Below, in pieces: positions 31,800 through 42,138 of a stretch of DNA of 61,380 nucleotides. The notes under the pieces were generated by a model. That model was given only the letters and a program-made list of their open reading frames with translations. It had not been told where the DNA came from and did not search any database. Position 1 is the stretch's first letter. Every line of letters starts with the position of its first letter. Source of the stretch: Photobacterium phosphoreum (lineage in GTDB: Bacteria; Pseudomonadota; Gammaproteobacteria; Enterobacterales; Vibrionaceae); contig NZ_MSCQ01000003.1 in NCBI RefSeq assembly GCF_002954725.1, positions 186,230-247,609 on the forward strand, written 5' to 3'. The position numbers were made by a program, and so were the translations under genes.

Positions 31800-33246
31800 C
31801 CAACTTATCATTCCTTTGGTGCTGTATTTAGCCGCTGTTTTTGGCGTTGCACTCTATACCCGCCGTTTTCAGAGTAAAGGTAACTTCCTTACTGAATACC
31901 TCGTCGGTGGTCGCAGCATGGGTGGCTTTGTCCTTGCCATGACCCTTGCCGCTACTTATGCCAGCGCCAGCACCTTTATTGGTGGCCCAGGAGCGGCTTA
32001 TAAAATGGGGCTAGGATGGGTATTACTCGCCATGATCCAGTTACCCGCTGCATGGCTGACATTGGGTGTGCTCGGTAAAAAATTTGCGATTGAATCTCGA
32101 CGTCATAATGCGTTAACCCTCAATGATATTTTATATGCGCGTTACCAACATAAGGGGGTGGTGATCTTTGCATCCTTATCACTGCTACTGGCTTTCTTTG
32201 GCACCATGGTAGTGCAATTTGTTGGTGGAGCACGCTTGCTGCAAACCGTCACTGGGTTATCTTATACTCACGGGCTGATGCTATTTGCTATTACGGTTGG
32301 GCTCTATACCACTATTGGTGGCTTTAGAGCGGTCGTCATGACCGATACCATTCAAGGGATCATGATGATCATTGGCACGATCGCGCTTCTGGTCGGGATC
32401 GTTCACACTGGCGGCAGTATTGGTGCCCTTGTCACTAAGCTGCATTCCATTGATCCAGCATTAGTATCACCTTATGGCCCTCACCATTTTTTAAGCCAAC
32501 CATTTATGTTGAGCTTTTGGATCTTAGTCTGTTTTGGGGTTATCGGATTGCCCCATGCTGCAGTACGTTGCATGTCCTACAAAGACAGTCGCTCACTGCA
32601 CAAAGGAATGGTGATCAGTACCATTATGGTCGCGCTATTAATGTTTGGTATGCATTTAGCCGGTGCGCTAGGCCGTGCCATCGTGCCAAATATCGCCAGT
32701 CCTGATCAGATCATGCCAATCTTAATGGTGACAGTATTGCCACCAGCGGTTGCAGGGATCTTCTTAGCAGGTCCAATGGCAGCCATTATGTCGACGATTG
32801 ATTCCCAATTAATTCAAGCGTCTGCAACCTTGCTTAAAGATTTATATATTAATTATATCAATCCTAAAATTGCCGAGGGTGAAGCCGCTGAAACCAAGTT
32901 ACCTAAATTATCATTATGGGTAACGGCTATTTTTTCAGCATTGGTTTTTGTAGCGGCAATGAACCCACCCAATATGATCATCTGGCTCAACTTATTGGCC
33001 TTTGGTAGCTTACAAGCCGTATTCCTATGGCCTTTAGTACTGGGACTGTATTGGGAAAAAGCATCAGCAACGGGTGCTTTTGCATCAATGATTGTTGGGC
33101 TAACCACTTACTTAGCGTTATCGTTAGGTAAACCTGATATGGGGGGTATGCATGCCATCGTACCGACATTAATCATTGGTTTGATCGCGTTTATTATCGG
33201 CAGCTATGCGCGCCCCAATAAATTGAAAATCGCCGACGTTAACTGA
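31792..33246 (+). CDS. panF: Sodium/pantothenate symporter
   Basis: Imports pantothenate with Na+ for coenzyme A synthesis. It is a solute:sodium symporter family member of 484 aa with about 13 transmembrane segments; family signs are GGRSMGGFVLAMTLAATYASASTFIGGPG and GPMAAIMSTIDSQLIQAS in the middle, the latter the sodium-binding SSS signature. Partner of yhdT, downstream of accBC and upstream of prmA, as in E. coli. Confidence 0.95.
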   Translation: MNSQLIIPLVLYLAAVFGVALYTRRFQSKGNFLTEYLVGGRSMGGFVLAMTLAATYASASTFIGGPGAAYKMGLGWVLLAMIQLPAAWLTLGVLGKKFAIESRRHNALTLNDILYARYQHKGVVIFASLSLLLAFFGTMVVQFVGGARLLQTVTGLSYTHGLMLFAITVGLYTTIGGFRAVVMTDTIQGIMMIIGTIALLVGIVHTGGSIGALVTKLHSIDPALVSPYGPHHFLSQPFMLSFWILVCFGVIGLPHAAVRCMSYKDSRSLHKGMVISTIMVALLMFGMHLAGALGRAIVPNIASPDQIMPILMVTVLPPAVAGIFLAGPMAAIMSTIDSQLIQASATLLKDLYINYINPKIAEGEAAETKLPKLSLWVTAIFSALVFVAAMNPPNMIIWLNLLAFGSLQAVFLWPLVLGLYWEKASATGAFASMIVGLTTYLALSLGKPDMGGMHAIVPTLIIGLIAFIIGSYARPNKLKIADVN

Positions 33247-33287
33247 TTTTTCACCGTTAATTGCGCTAACATAGCCACACATTAATC

Positions 33288-33318
33288 AGAGAGAGCCAAC
33301 CCGCTCTCTCTTTTTTTT
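33288..33318 (+). terminator. Terminator after panF
   Basis: GAGAGAGC/GCTCTCTC stem with a 6-nt loop and T8. Confidence 0.88.
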
Positions 33319-33413
33319 ATCGATTGTTTGCTATCTGCTAATGGGGATTGGTGAAATTTCATGCTAGACTGCGCCCCCTATGTTCAAGTAGTCACAAAAT
33401 AAGCGAATAAACC

Positions 33414-34298
33414 ATGCCTTGGATTCAAATTAAACTGAACGCTACTGCAGAGAACGCAGAAGCAATTGGCGATATGCTAATGGAAGAGACTGGTGCTCTA
33501 TCCGCCACTTTCCTTGATGCACAAGACACGCCAGTTTTCGAGCCGATGCCAGGTGAAACCCGTTTATGGGGCGATACTGACGTGATTGGTTTGTATGATG
33601 CTGAAGCCGACATGGATTTCGTGCTGAACATGCTTAACAATAGCCCGCTAATTGCTGACGATTTTGCTTATAAAATTGAGCAATTAGAAGATAAAGACTG
33701 GGAACGTGAGTGGATGGATAATTTCCACCCAATGCGTTTTGGTCGCCGTTTGTGGATTTGCCCAAGCTGGCATGAAGCACCAGAACCCAATGCCGTCAAT
33801 GTATTGTTAGACCCAGGTTTAGCATTTGGTACTGGTACTCACCCAACCACATCATTGTGTCTTGAATGGTTAGACGGTCAAGATCTAGTTGGTAAAACCA
33901 TCATCGATTTTGGTTGTGGTTCAGGTATTTTAGCCATTGCTGCACTTAAATTAGGCGCAGCAAAAGTGATCGGTATTGATATCGATCCACAAGCTATTTT
34001 AGCTTCTCGTGATAACGCTGAACGCAATGGTGTTTCAGACAATCTAGAGCTATACCTGCCACAAGATCAACCACAAGGTATTCAAGCTGACGTCGTTGTT
34101 GCGAACATTCTCGCTGGCCCATTGCGTGAACTATCACCCGTGATTAAGAGCCTAGTGAAACATGGCGGTGACTTAGCCATCTCTGGTGTACTTGAAAGCC
34201 AAGCCGAAGATGTTGCTACCTATTACAGCGATGAAATTACATTAGATCCAGTAATGGCACGCGAAGAATGGTGTCGTATCTCAGGTCATAAAGCATAA
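33414..34298 (+). CDS. prmA: Ribosomal protein uL11 lysine methyltransferase
   Basis: SAM-dependent enzyme that trimethylates ribosomal protein uL11 at several amino groups. It is 294 aa: an N-terminal substrate-binding domain ([16 protein letters not shown]) and a C-terminal class I methyltransferase with the SAM motif [18 protein letters not shown] and the catalytic-region motif [10 protein letters not shown]. Followed by dusB-fis, the typical order. Confidence 0.96.
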   Translation: MPWIQIKLNATAENAEAIGDMLMEETGALSATFLDAQDTPVFEPMPGETRLWGDTDVIGLYDAEADMDFVLNMLNNSPLIADDFAYKIEQLEDKDWEREWMDNFHPMRFGRRLWICPSWHEAPEPNAVNVLLDPGLAFGTGTHPTTSLCLEWLDGQDLVGKTIIDFGCGSGILAIAALKLGAAKVIGIDIDPQAILASRDNAERNGVSDNLELYLPQDQPQGIQADVVVANILAGPLRELSPVIKSLVKHGGDLAISGVLESQAEDVATYYSDEITLDPVMAREEWCRISGHKA

Positions 34299-34474
34299 TA
34301 TTTACGGTAATTGGTTGCTGCTGTTGATTATTTTTAATTAATTTAACGGTTCAATTGATTGAAAGTCATACGATTTTGACAAACAAAATCATCATGCTCA
34401 ATTATTGGCCTTTTCAGCAGCGTAAAAAATGCGTAAAATGCGCGCCCTTACTGGCACAGTCAGGTAGAGACATT

Positions 34475-35440
34475 TTGCATATCGGTCCATATCAACTTAA
34501 AAACCAACTGATAGTCGCGCCAATGGCGGGTGTGACCGATCGGCCATTTCGTGAATTATGCCTTCGCTACGGTGCGGGCATGGCTGTTAGCGAGATGATG
34601 TCGTCGAATCCAGATCTCTGGAAGACGTCTAAATCGCTCAATCGCATGGTTCACGAAGGTGAATCAGGGATTCGTTCGGTTCAGATAGCAGGTGCTGATC
34701 CAAAATTGATGGCCGAAGCTGCGCAATTCAGTGTTGAAAACGGTGCGCAAATCATCGATATCAACATGGGATGCCCAGCCAAGAAAGTAAATAAACGATT
34801 AGCCGGTTCTGCGCTACTGCAGTATCCCAATCTTATCGAAGACATTCTTCGTACAGTGGTGGACGCAGTAGATGTGCCCGTTACGCTTAAAACCCGTACT
34901 GGCTGGGACTTGGACAACAGAAACTGTGTCAACATAGCCAAACTCGCCGAACAATGCGGCATACAGGCCCTCGCCCTTCATGGACGTACCAAGGCTTGCA
35001 TGTACAAAGGTGAGGCGGAATATGACTACATTAGAGCGGTGAAACAAGCCATCTCGATCCCAGTTATCGCTAACGGTGATATCGATAGCCCGGAGAAAGC
35101 ACGCTTTGTACTCGATTATACCGGTGCCGACGCTCTAATGATTGGCCGACCTGCACAAGGAAAGCCGTGGATTTTTAGAGAAATCCACCATTACTTAACA
35201 ACCGGTGAACACCTCGCTGCACCGTCAATTGACGAAATCAGCGAAATTATGTTGGGTCATGTTACGGCACTTCACCAATTTTATGGTGATTACCTAGGAT
35301 TACGCATTGCACGTAAACACGTGTCTTGGTATTTGAAAGAGCATGCACCAGCAGGTGATTTCCGCCGGACCTTCAACGCACTCGAGGATGCTCAACAGCA
35401 AATCGATGCGCTGCAAGGCTACTTCGAAAACGTTGCATAA
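34475..35440 (+). CDS. dusB: tRNA-dihydrouridine synthase B
   Basis: FMN enzyme that reduces uridine at position 17 of tRNA. The TTG at 34475 gives 321 aa, the same as E. coli DusB, starting at [24 protein letters not shown]; an in-frame ATG 120 nt upstream would add an unmatched extension. Catalytic Cys lies in [11 protein letters not shown] and the FMN-phosphate block in [18 protein letters not shown]. First gene of dusB-fis, 23 nt before fis. Confidence 0.93.
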   Translation: MHIGPYQLKNQLIVAPMAGVTDRPFRELCLRYGAGMAVSEMMSSNPDLWKTSKSLNRMVHEGESGIRSVQIAGADPKLMAEAAQFSVENGAQIIDINMGCPAKKVNKRLAGSALLQYPNLIEDILRTVVDAVDVPVTLKTRTGWDLDNRNCVNIAKLAEQCGIQALALHGRTKACMYKGEAEYDYIRAVKQAISIPVIANGDIDSPEKARFVLDYTGADALMIGRPAQGKPWIFREIHHYLTTGEHLAAPSIDEISEIMLGHVTALHQFYGDYLGLRIARKHVSWYLKEHAPAGDFRRTFNALEDAQQQIDALQGYFENVA

Positions 35441-35463
35441 ATACTAGAAGAGCTTACAGAATT

Positions 35464-35760
35464 ATGTTCGAACAAAATCTGACTTCCGAAGCGTTAACAG
35501 TTACAACTGTAACTTCACAAGACCAAATCACACAGAAACCATTACGTGATTCAGTGAAGGCATCCCTTAAAAACTACCTTGCTCAATTAAATGGTCAGGA
35601 AGTCGACGATCTGTACGAGCTTGTGCTTGCAGAAGTTGAACAACCACTACTAGACACTATCATGCAATACACGCGCGGTAACCAAACTCGCGCTGCAACC
35701 ATGATGGGTATCAACCGTGGTACGCTACGTAAGAAACTAAAGAAATATGGCATGAACTAG
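35464..35760 (+). CDS. fis: DNA-binding protein Fis
   Basis: Nucleoid protein that bends DNA, activates rRNA promoters and assists site-specific recombination. It is 98 aa, the standard length, with the C-terminal helix-turn-helix [21 protein letters not shown] genomic island is inserted at its very 3' end; the last codons (Y-G-M-N-stop) are kept intact as part of the attachment site, so the protein is unchanged. Confidence 0.97.
   Translation: MFEQNLTSEALTVTTVTSQDQITQKPLRDSVKASLKNYLAQLNGQEVDDLYELVLAEVEQPLLDTIMQYTRGNQTRAATMMGINRGTLRKKLKKYGMN
35745..35759. other. attL of the fis island
   Basis: ATATGGCATGAACTA, within the last codons and stop of fis; repeated exactly at 49543-49557. Confidence 0.88.
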
Positions 35761-35791
35761 TCAAAACTGACTAAACTGTTGTAAAGAAAGC

Positions 35792-35823
35792 CATTTTCAT
35801 TCGTATGGAAATGGCTTTTTCTT
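35792..35823 (+). terminator. Replacement fis terminator carried by the island
   Basis: AAAGCCATTT/AAATGGCTTT stem with a TCATTCGTATGG-type loop region and T5, a few tens of bases after fis. The original chromosomal fis terminator appears to be the similar hairpin beyond attR. Confidence 0.8.
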
Positions 35824-35826
35824 TAT

Positions 35827-35848
35827 ATGTACCCTCATATGTACCCCT
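35827..35848. other. Probable integrase arm-type site, left end
   Basis: Two direct copies of TGTACCC spaced by a few bases. The 22-nt block recurs at the right end (49392-49413) with two mismatches. Such pairs near island ends fit arm binding sites of DUF4102-type integrases; function inferred. Confidence 0.6.
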
Positions 35849-35895
35849 GAATATTTGTTAACCCCTTATACCCATCCAAAGTAAGACGTAAAATA

Positions 35896-36441
35896 ATGAC
35901 GAATACTCGCTTTATTCATATCGACATAAACAAAATGTCATCAGAACTTGAGCAGATCTCTAGCCCACTCAATGCTATCACTCAAGAAATTCGTAAAATC
36001 ACTTACACATCAGTAAAAAAAGAACACCTGCAGTATATCGATGATATTTATCAGTTAGTCTTACGCCATCACGAAATCCAAGAATACATCAAGATTCAAC
36101 ACCCCATAACACCTGCATTAAAGCGAGCTATAACGAGTATTGTTCAAGTTATTTATGGTGGTCGAGTTAGCTATCTGGCTAAACGCCCGCTCATCGAAAA
36201 ACTTGTACAAACAGTTATAAAGTTTGTCGAATTTACAGATGGCCAACGTGTGAAAGTAGGTGCGCTACTCCAATACCTTGGGAATTACTTATTCGTAAGC
36301 TTACCTATTCCTTCAGTTAGCATTATTCGAAAAGCATTAACGAATCTTGTACCTGAGTATATCTTAAGTCGAGGCCGAAGTTGCGCGGCAGCGCTTCCAC
36401 TGCTAGAAGCATTTTTTAAACAAAACCCAAATTTAATCTAA
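35896..36441 (+). CDS. Hypothetical island protein
   Basis: 181 aa, not recognised. It looks soluble and largely helical (KALTNLVPEYILSRG), with no signal peptide, membrane segment or catalytic motif visible. It is the first gene inside the left end of the island, upstream of an AlpA-like regulator, a place where regulatory or replication accessory proteins often lie. Coding is supported by an uninterrupted frame and gene-like composition only. Confidence 0.6.
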   Translation: MTNTRFIHIDINKMSSELEQISSPLNAITQEIRKITYTSVKKEHLQYIDDIYQLVLRHHEIQEYIKIQHPITPALKRAITSIVQVIYGGRVSYLAKRPLIEKLVQTVIKFVEFTDGQRVKVGALLQYLGNYLFVSLPIPSVSIIRKALTNLVPEYILSRGRSCAAALPLLEAFFKQNPNLI

Positions 36442-36528
36442 ATCGCTGGCGGCTGTCGAGCATCAGCATTTTCCTTTATTCATAATGAATTCCATTGAAT
36501 ACATATGAAATCAAAAGAGGATTATCTG

Positions 36529-36735
36529 ATGACATCAACTTTCAGTCCTAAAAATGCAACGATTACTACCGAACGTCTTATTAGAGAAGATGAGCGGCGC
36601 TTGATCACGTCTATTAGTCGTGCACAGTGCTATCAATTAGAAAAAAAAGGCCTATTCCCTGCTCGTATTCATCTTGGTGCCAGAAGTTGCGCGTGGCGGC
36701 TTAGTGAGCTTTTAGCATGGATTGAGGCTCGTTAA
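36529..36735 (+). CDS. AlpA-family excisionase/transcriptional regulator
   Basis: Small MerR-like DNA-binding protein of the AlpA/Cox type, which in P4-like islands activates or directs excision by the integrase. The ATG at 36529 is preceded by GAGG and gives 68 aa; an upstream ATG at 36505 has no ribosome site. Family features are ISRAQCYQLEKKGLFPARIHLG, with the wing RSCAWRLSELLAWIE. It ends 2 nt before the next gene, suggesting an operon. Confidence 0.8.
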   Translation: MTSTFSPKNATITTERLIREDERRLITSISRAQCYQLEKKGLFPARIHLGARSCAWRLSELLAWIEAR

Positions 36736-36737
36736 TC

Positions 36738-37148
36738 ATGGGAAGAAAAGCTAATAGTAAAGGTATGCTTCCAAATGGACGCCATAAAAATAGTGAGCGT
36801 TTTACTAAAGCATTACATCAAATTTTCGACCATCCAGACTACAAAACATTAAATCATGACGCACAGGCATTACTTTGGCTTATAACGAAGCAATATACAG
36901 GCTTCAATAATGGCATGCTAAAAGCAACACTCTCCATCATGCAAGAATGGGGATGGAAGAAAAAACGTTTATACAAGTGCCGTGATGAGCTAGAAAAACA
37001 TGATTGGATTCGTATCAGTAGGGCACAACATTTTCATAAACAGCCAATTTTATATGCGCTGTCATGGCTAGATATCGATGAGCCATCAGCCAATATTCGT
37101 TTTGACGATGGTGTAGTCACATACAAAAAACGTTCTTTACGTTTTTGA
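36738..37148 (+). CDS. Small basic island protein, likely DNA-binding
   Basis: 136 aa, strongly basic, starting 2 nt after the AlpA-like gene, so probably cotranscribed. It contains LLWLITKQYTGFNNGML and a region that could form a winged helix (ATLSIMQEWGWKKKRLYKCRDELEKHDWI). Similar proteins often follow alpA in integrative elements and phage satellites, perhaps acting in replication or control. Exact family not recognised. Confidence 0.65.
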   Translation: MGRKANSKGMLPNGRHKNSERFTKALHQIFDHPDYKTLNHDAQALLWLITKQYTGFNNGMLKATLSIMQEWGWKKKRLYKCRDELEKHDWIRISRAQHFHKQPILYALSWLDIDEPSANIRFDDGVVTYKKRSLRF

Positions 37149-37160
37149 GGTTCCCTATAA

Positions 37161-37282
37161 ACCCCATAAATATAATTTAAGGTCGCTGATAAACACCAAA
37201 AGGTGAATTCATCACCACTTTACAATGATTTATGGGGTAGTTTAGACACCTTAACAAGCCGTTTTTCGATTGTTTATGGGGT
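37161..37282. repeat. Iteron-like TTTATGGGGT repeats
   Basis: Three copies of the decamer: inverted at 37161-37170 (ACCCCATAAA), direct at 37229-37238 and 37273-37282. A fourth, inverted copy with one mismatch lies at 37546-37555. They fill the space between two small genes and could be operators or an origin. No Rep protein is recognised nearby. Confidence 0.5.
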
Positions 37283-37330
37283 CAAAATGAGCCTCATCTA
37301 TATATATCTACCATGCTTTGAGTAATTAAA

Positions 37331-37525
37331 ATGGTCACTAATAAAGTATTTAATAACACCCAACCTAATCCTATAGCCCCAATAACGGAAATGCTGGTCT
37401 TACTCTCAACCCCTAGCTATAACAAACAAACGCCGCAATACGTACAGAAGGTTGAACAATTCAGTCAAAATTTGAAAACAATGCTATTGAATGACACACC
37501 TTTAAAGCTAACAAGTGGTCATTAA
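37331..37525 (+). CDS. Small hypothetical protein
   Basis: 64 aa, not recognised; polar, no membrane segment. It sits between the iteron-like repeats and the HGG-motif gene. Weak support: length is short and the ribosome site is poor. Confidence 0.4.
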   Translation: MVTNKVFNNTQPNPIAPITEMLVLLSTPSYNKQTPQYVQKVEQFSQNLKTMLLNDTPLKLTSGH

Positions 37526-37616
37526 ATTAATTTCCCTTCAAACAAACCCCATGAACCGAACCAATAAGTGCGCAATTAGCCCACCAGCATAATTCGCACT
37601 TATAGGAGCTAACCTA

Positions 37617-38186
37617 ATGAATAAACGGTTTAACCTTGAATCATTGCCATTATGTGGTGCTAAAACTCGCAATGGTGAATCCTGTAAGCGAAAGGGGAAT
37701 AAGCGCAATGGAAGATGCAAACTACATGGCGGTAAGTCAACAGGTGCAAAAACAGAACAAGGAAAGATGGCATCTCGCCTCAATGCGTTAAAACAGTTTC
37801 CTAGTTGGTACTTTGGCGAACCTATACCCATACACTACCAACAACGGGCATACCAATGTTTTGAGCGACTACACGCGCTAATGACCGCCCAACCTATCGA
37901 CTGGCAACAGGTATTTTATTTAATTGATGTAGACCGTATACCACTTGAAATGCTCAAGTATCAAATCATGGAATTAACATCAGCCAATGAGTTATTGATG
38001 CTGCAAGTCGCCCTAGACCGTTATTACCAAGAACAACATAGTGCGCACCTTAGCTTTACCGTTTACCTGCCTCAGTTAACGCCTAATAGCTACAATAGTG
38101 AATTAAGTAAACCACAACGTGAATATCTTGATCAGTGGCTCAACAAGCATAGCCCCCTTAAAGGTACAGCCTTAGATATAAAATAA
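37617..38186 (+). CDS. HGG-motif protein with small cysteine-rich domain
   Basis: 189 aa. The N terminus has the mobile-element motif CGAKTRNGESCKRKG...NGRCKLHGGKSTG (residues about 13-44), a zinc-ribbon-like HGG module seen in many phage and island proteins of unknown role. The remainder is helical and unrecognised. AGGAG precedes the start at a good distance. Placed just upstream of the restriction-modification operon. Confidence 0.7.
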   Translation: MNKRFNLESLPLCGAKTRNGESCKRKGNKRNGRCKLHGGKSTGAKTEQGKMASRLNALKQFPSWYFGEPIPIHYQQRAYQCFERLHALMTAQPIDWQQVFYLIDVDRIPLEMLKYQIMELTSANELLMLQVALDRYYQEQHSAHLSFTVYLPQLTPNSYNSELSKPQREYLDQWLNKHSPLKGTALDIK

Positions 38187-38302
38187 TAATTATTCGTCCA
38201 CCAGCTAACCATCCAAATAGAGATGCTGGTGGATGTTCACCATAATCCCTTCTGCTACAATGCGCGCAATTATCTTATTGTTACTTTGATTAAGAAGCCT
38301 TC

Positions 38303-40687
38303 ATGCCTAATTCTAATTTTACCCAAACCGCAGCCTTCATTTGGTCTGTAGCTGACCTACTTCGCGGTGATTTCAAACAGTCCCAATACGGGCGTGTGAT
38401 TCTGCCGTTTACCCTGCTACGTCGTCTTGAGTGTGTACTGGAAGAAAGTAAAGATGCGGTTGTTGCTCAAGCAGCAACAATCAATGCTATGAGTATCACG
38501 GAAGAAGCTAAAGAAAAAATGCTCAAACGTCATACTGTTTCAGCATCAGCACCTAAAGGCTTGTCGTTCTTTAACACCTCACCGATGGATCTAGGAAAAA
38601 TAGGTCAAAGTGACATTAAAGATAACCTAGAAAACTACATTCAGTGTTTCTCTGCCGATGCTCGTGAAATCTTTGAACACTTCAAGTTTGATGAATTTGT
38701 CGGTTTATTGGATGACGCTAACCTGCTGTTCAAGGTAGTAAAGAAATTCGCTACCACTGACCTTAGCCCAAAGGCAGTATCAAACCATCAGATGGGGTTA
38801 ATCTTTGAAGAATTAATCCGTCGCTTTGCTGAAAGCTCTAATGAAACCGCAGGTGAACACTTTACCCCTCGTGATATCGTTCGCTTAACCACATCACTGG
38901 TGTTCATGGAAGATGATGAAGCCCTGACACAAGATGGCATCATTCGTACTATCTATGACCCAACAGCAGGTACAGGTGGTTTCTTATCATCAGGCATGGA
39001 ATACGTTCACGAATTGAACCCTAAAGCCGTAATGCGTGCTTTTGGTCAGGAGTTAAACCCAGAGTCTTACGCTATCTGTAAAGCCGATATGCTCATCAAA
39101 GGGCAAGACGTTAGCCGTATCAAGCTAGGTAACACCCTATCTAACGACCAACTACCAGCAGACCAATTCGATTACATGCTGTCTAACCCACCGTTTGGTG
39201 TCGATTGGAAGAAAATCGAAGGTGAAATCAAAGACGAGCATACCCTAAAAGGTTTTGATGGTCGCTTTGGTGCAGGTTTACCGCGTGTATCTGATGGCTC
39301 ATTACTGTTCTTGATGCACCTTATCAGCAAGATGCGTGACACTCATAACGTTGATGGCAGCGTAAATGATGGTGGTCGTATCGGTATCATCCTAAATGGC
39401 TCTCCACTGTTTACGGGCGGTGCTGGTAGCGGTGAAAGCGAAATTCGTCGTTACATCCTTGAAGCTGACTTATTAGAAGGCATCATCGCCCTACCGACTG
39501 ATATGTTCTACAACACAGGTATTGCGACCTATGTGTGGGTACTGTCCAACAAGAAAAAATCTGAGCGTAAGGGCAAAGTTCAACTGATTGATGGCTCGAA
39601 CCTGTGTGGCAAGATGCGTAAATCGTTAGGCTCTAAGCGTAACCTAATGAGCGAAGATGACATCAAACTCATCACCCGTACTTTTGGTAACTTTGAAGTG
39701 GTTGATGCCCGTGAGCTAGATAAGCCAGCAGAGCAAAAATCTAACCGTGGTCGTCAATCGTCCACCAGCAAAACAGCAGCACCAAAGACATTCGCTAGTA
39801 AGATTTTCAACAGCACCGACTTTGGCTACCGTCGCTTAACCATTGAGCGTCCATTGCGTCTATCAGCACAAATCACCGATGCAGCGATTGAAAGCCTACG
39901 CTTTGCACCCAAGCCATTCAATGCGCCTATGGAGCGTTTATATAACGCATTTGGTACAGCATGGAGCGAGACTGACTACGGCTACCTTACAGCAGTAGAA
40001 ACCGAAGTGCGTGCACTTATCAAAGCTGAGTTTAGCGAACTGAAAGAAAAACAAATCAAAGATCTGTTAGACAGCAAGTTATGGTTATTCCAACGCTCGC
40101 TAATGGACAAAGCCCAACAGCTACAAACCGCAGTATCTGCTATGTCTGTTGGTAAAGAGATGGCTGGTGGTCGGAATGTGGTAAGCAATGATTTCAACCA
40201 ATTCGACATCACCATGAAAGGCGCATTCAAAGCAACGAGCATTAAGTTTGATACCAAAGAGAAGAAGCAATTCTTTGATGCGGTAACGTTTAAGAACCCA
40301 GAAGCTGAGCCTGTAATCAAGAAAGTCATCAAAGAAGCCGCACAACCGTTATATGGTTCATTTAACTACAACGGTAAAGTGGTTGAGTTCCAACCAGATG
40401 GCGACCTACGTGATAACGAAAACGTACCGCTTGATTCTAGCGTTACCACCACAGAGTCAATTGAAAGCTACGTCAAACGTGAAGTATTGCCACACGTTAG
40501 CGATGCGTGGATCAATGCTGATAAGCGCGATGAGAAAGACAATGAGATTGGCATTGTAGGTTATGAAATCCCGTTTAACCGCCATTTCTACGTGTATCAG
40601 CCACCTCGTGCGCTAGAAGCCATTGATGAAGATTTAGCATTGGTCAGCGATGAAATTATGAGCCTACTTCAAGAGGTGCGTTCGTAA
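38303..40687 (+). CDS. hsdM: Type I restriction-modification system, methyltransferase subunit
   Basis: Adenine-N6 methyltransferase subunit that with HsdS marks host DNA. 794 aa, longer than the common 500-aa form: N-terminal helical HsdM domain (about 8-150), N6-MTase domain with SAM motif [10 protein letters not shown] (near residue 219) and catalytic NPPFG (near 295), then a C-terminal extension of about 300 aa seen in a subgroup of type I systems. It overlaps hsdS by one base (TAATG). Confidence 0.95.
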   Translation: MPNSNFTQTAAFIWSVADLLRGDFKQSQYGRVILPFTLLRRLECVLEESKDAVVAQAATINAMSITEEAKEKMLKRHTVSASAPKGLSFFNTSPMDLGKIGQSDIKDNLENYIQCFSADAREIFEHFKFDEFVGLLDDANLLFKVVKKFATTDLSPKAVSNHQMGLIFEELIRRFAESSNETAGEHFTPRDIVRLTTSLVFMEDDEALTQDGIIRTIYDPTAGTGGFLSSGMEYVHELNPKAVMRAFGQELNPESYAICKADMLIKGQDVSRIKLGNTLSNDQLPADQFDYMLSNPPFGVDWKKIEGEIKDEHTLKGFDGRFGAGLPRVSDGSLLFLMHLISKMRDTHNVDGSVNDGGRIGIILNGSPLFTGGAGSGESEIRRYILEADLLEGIIALPTDMFYNTGIATYVWVLSNKKKSERKGKVQLIDGSNLCGKMRKSLGSKRNLMSEDDIKLITRTFGNFEVVDARELDKPAEQKSNRGRQSSTSKTAAPKTFASKIFNSTDFGYRRLTIERPLRLSAQITDAAIESLRFAPKPFNAPMERLYNAFGTAWSETDYGYLTAVETEVRALIKAEFSELKEKQIKDLLDSKLWLFQRSLMDKAQQLQTAVSAMSVGKEMAGGRNVVSNDFNQFDITMKGAFKATSIKFDTKEKKQFFDAVTFKNPEAEPVIKKVIKEAAQPLYGSFNYNGKVVEFQPDGDLRDNENVPLDSSVTTTESIESYVKREVLPHVSDAWINADKRDEKDNEIGIVGYEIPFNRHFYVYQPPRALEAIDEDLALVSDEIMSLLQEVRS

Positions 40688-42138
40688 TGAGTAAAGCAGC
40701 CTTGAGCGGGAAATACGCAGCGTATCCAGAATATAAGGATTCGGGCGTTGAGTGGGTTGGATCTATACCATCCTCATGGGAAATGTGGAAACTGTCACAT
40801 GCTTATGAATTAATTGGTTCAGGAACGACACCCACCTCTAATAATGAAAAGTGGTTTCAAGGAGATATACCTTGGATTACAACAGGTGAGCTTCGTGAAA
40901 ATATAATTACGGATACAACGAAAAAAGTCTCACCTCTAACTATAGAGACTTTCACGGCTTTGAAAATTTACCCTAAAGGTTCAATTGCTATCGCTATGTA
41001 TGGCGCAACAATTGGCAGACTAGGGATTTTAGGAGTAGATGCAACTACAAACCAAGCTTGTTGTGTAATGACAAAATCAAAGGTGCTTAAGAATAAGTAT
41101 CTTTTTTATTGGTTACAGGCATTTAAAGACGACATTGTTCAATTATCATCAGGTGGCGGACAGCCAAACATTAACCAAGAAAAAGTTGCTGCATTAAAAA
41201 TCTCAGCACCAGTGCTAAAAGAACAAACCCAAATCGCAGCCTTCCTCGATCACGAAACGGTAAAAATCGACACGCTTATCGAAAAGCAGCAGCAACTTAT
41301 CGAACTGCTTAAAGAAAAACGCCAAGCGGTGATTAGCCATGCCGTCACAAAAGGGCTAAACCCTGATGTACCAATGAAAGATTCGGGTGTTGAGTGGTTG
41401 GGTGAAGTGCCAGCGCATTGGGATATAACAAAGTTTGGCTATATTTCATCAGTTGTCCGAGGAGGATCACCTCGCCCTGCTGGCGATCCCACGCTATTCA
41501 ATGGTGACTACTCCCCTTGGGTAACAGTTGCAGAAATCACTAAAGATAATGATATTTATCTAAATCAAACAGAAACATTCCTCACAAAAAAAGGAAGTGA
41601 TCAATGTCGAGTATTTCAGTCTGGGACTCTACTGTTATCAAATAGTGGCGCAACACTCGGTGTACCTAAAATACTAAGCATTGATGCCAATGCTAATGAT
41701 GGGGTTGTTGGCTTTGAAAATTTACAAATTAATTCTGAATTCGCTTATTTCTATTTATCAACGTTAACCCATAATTTAAGAGAAAGGATCAAACAAGGCT
41801 CTGGTCAACCAAACTTAAATACAGATATTGTAAAAGAAATTTCTGTGCCAATTCCCTCTAGTAATGAAGTTAAATTAATAGTTAATTCAATAAAGGAAAC
41901 TATTAACCGTTATTCACTACTCACATCGAAAGCACAAGATGCTATCAATCTAATGCAAGAACGCCGCACTGCCCTTATTTCAGCAGCCGTCACAGGCAAG
42001 ATTGACGTTCGGCACTTTACCTTGAAAGACGGGATAGCACCCACCACCAACAGTGATACCAATGAGGCAGTACAAGAGGCAGTACAAGAGGCAGCACAAG
42101 AGGCAGCACAAGAGGCAGCACAAGAGGCGATGGCATGA
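40687..42138 (+). CDS. hsdS: Type I restriction-modification system, specificity subunit
   Basis: Determines the bipartite DNA target. 483 aa with two target recognition domains, each opened by DSGVEWxGxxPxxW (residues about 18 and 230), and two conserved helical spacers (QTQIAAFLDHETVKIDTLIEKQ). The C terminus ends in a tract of EAVQ/EAAQ repeats encoded by a 12-bp tandem array. Its end overlaps the hsdR start by 4 nt. Sequence specificity cannot be read from sequence alone. Confidence 0.95.
   Translation: MSKAALSGKYAAYPEYKDSGVEWVGSIPSSWEMWKLSHAYELIGSGTTPTSNNEKWFQGDIPWITTGELRENIITDTTKKVSPLTIETFTALKIYPKGSIAIAMYGATIGRLGILGVDATTNQACCVMTKSKVLKNKYLFYWLQAFKDDIVQLSSGGGQPNINQEKVAALKISAPVLKEQTQIAAFLDHETVKIDTLIEKQQQLIELLKEKRQAVISHAVTKGLNPDVPMKDSGVEWLGEVPAHWDITKFGYISSVVRGGSPRPAGDPTLFNGDYSPWVTVAEITKDNDIYLNQTETFLTKKGSDQCRVFQSGTLLLSNSGATLGVPKILSIDANANDGVVGFENLQINSEFAYFYLSTLTHNLRERIKQGSGQPNLNTDIVKEISVPIPSSNEVKLIVNSIKETINRYSLLTSKAQDAINLMQERRTALISAAVTGKIDVRHFTLKDGIAPTTNSDTNEAVQEAVQEAAQEAAQEAAQEAMA
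42064..42123 (+). repeat. 12-bp tandem repeat at the 3' end of hsdS
   Basis: Five copies of GAGGCAGYACAA followed by a degenerate sixth, encoding repeated E-A-V/A-Q. The unit is a multiple of three, so copy-number change lengthens or shortens the C-terminal tail without shifting the frame. Confidence 0.93.

Noticed and set aside
34355..34474. N-terminal extension of dusB from an upstream ATG
   Set aside because: The added 40 residues have no counterpart in DusB, whose normal length is given exactly by the TTG start.
35745..35759. tRNA gene as island target
   Set aside because: No tRNA cloverleaf could be read at either end; the repeat is fully inside the fis 3' end.
42064..42123. Possible CRISPR-like repeat
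   Set aside because: Units are 12 bp, directly adjacent without spacers and lie inside the hsdS frame; no cas genes in the window.
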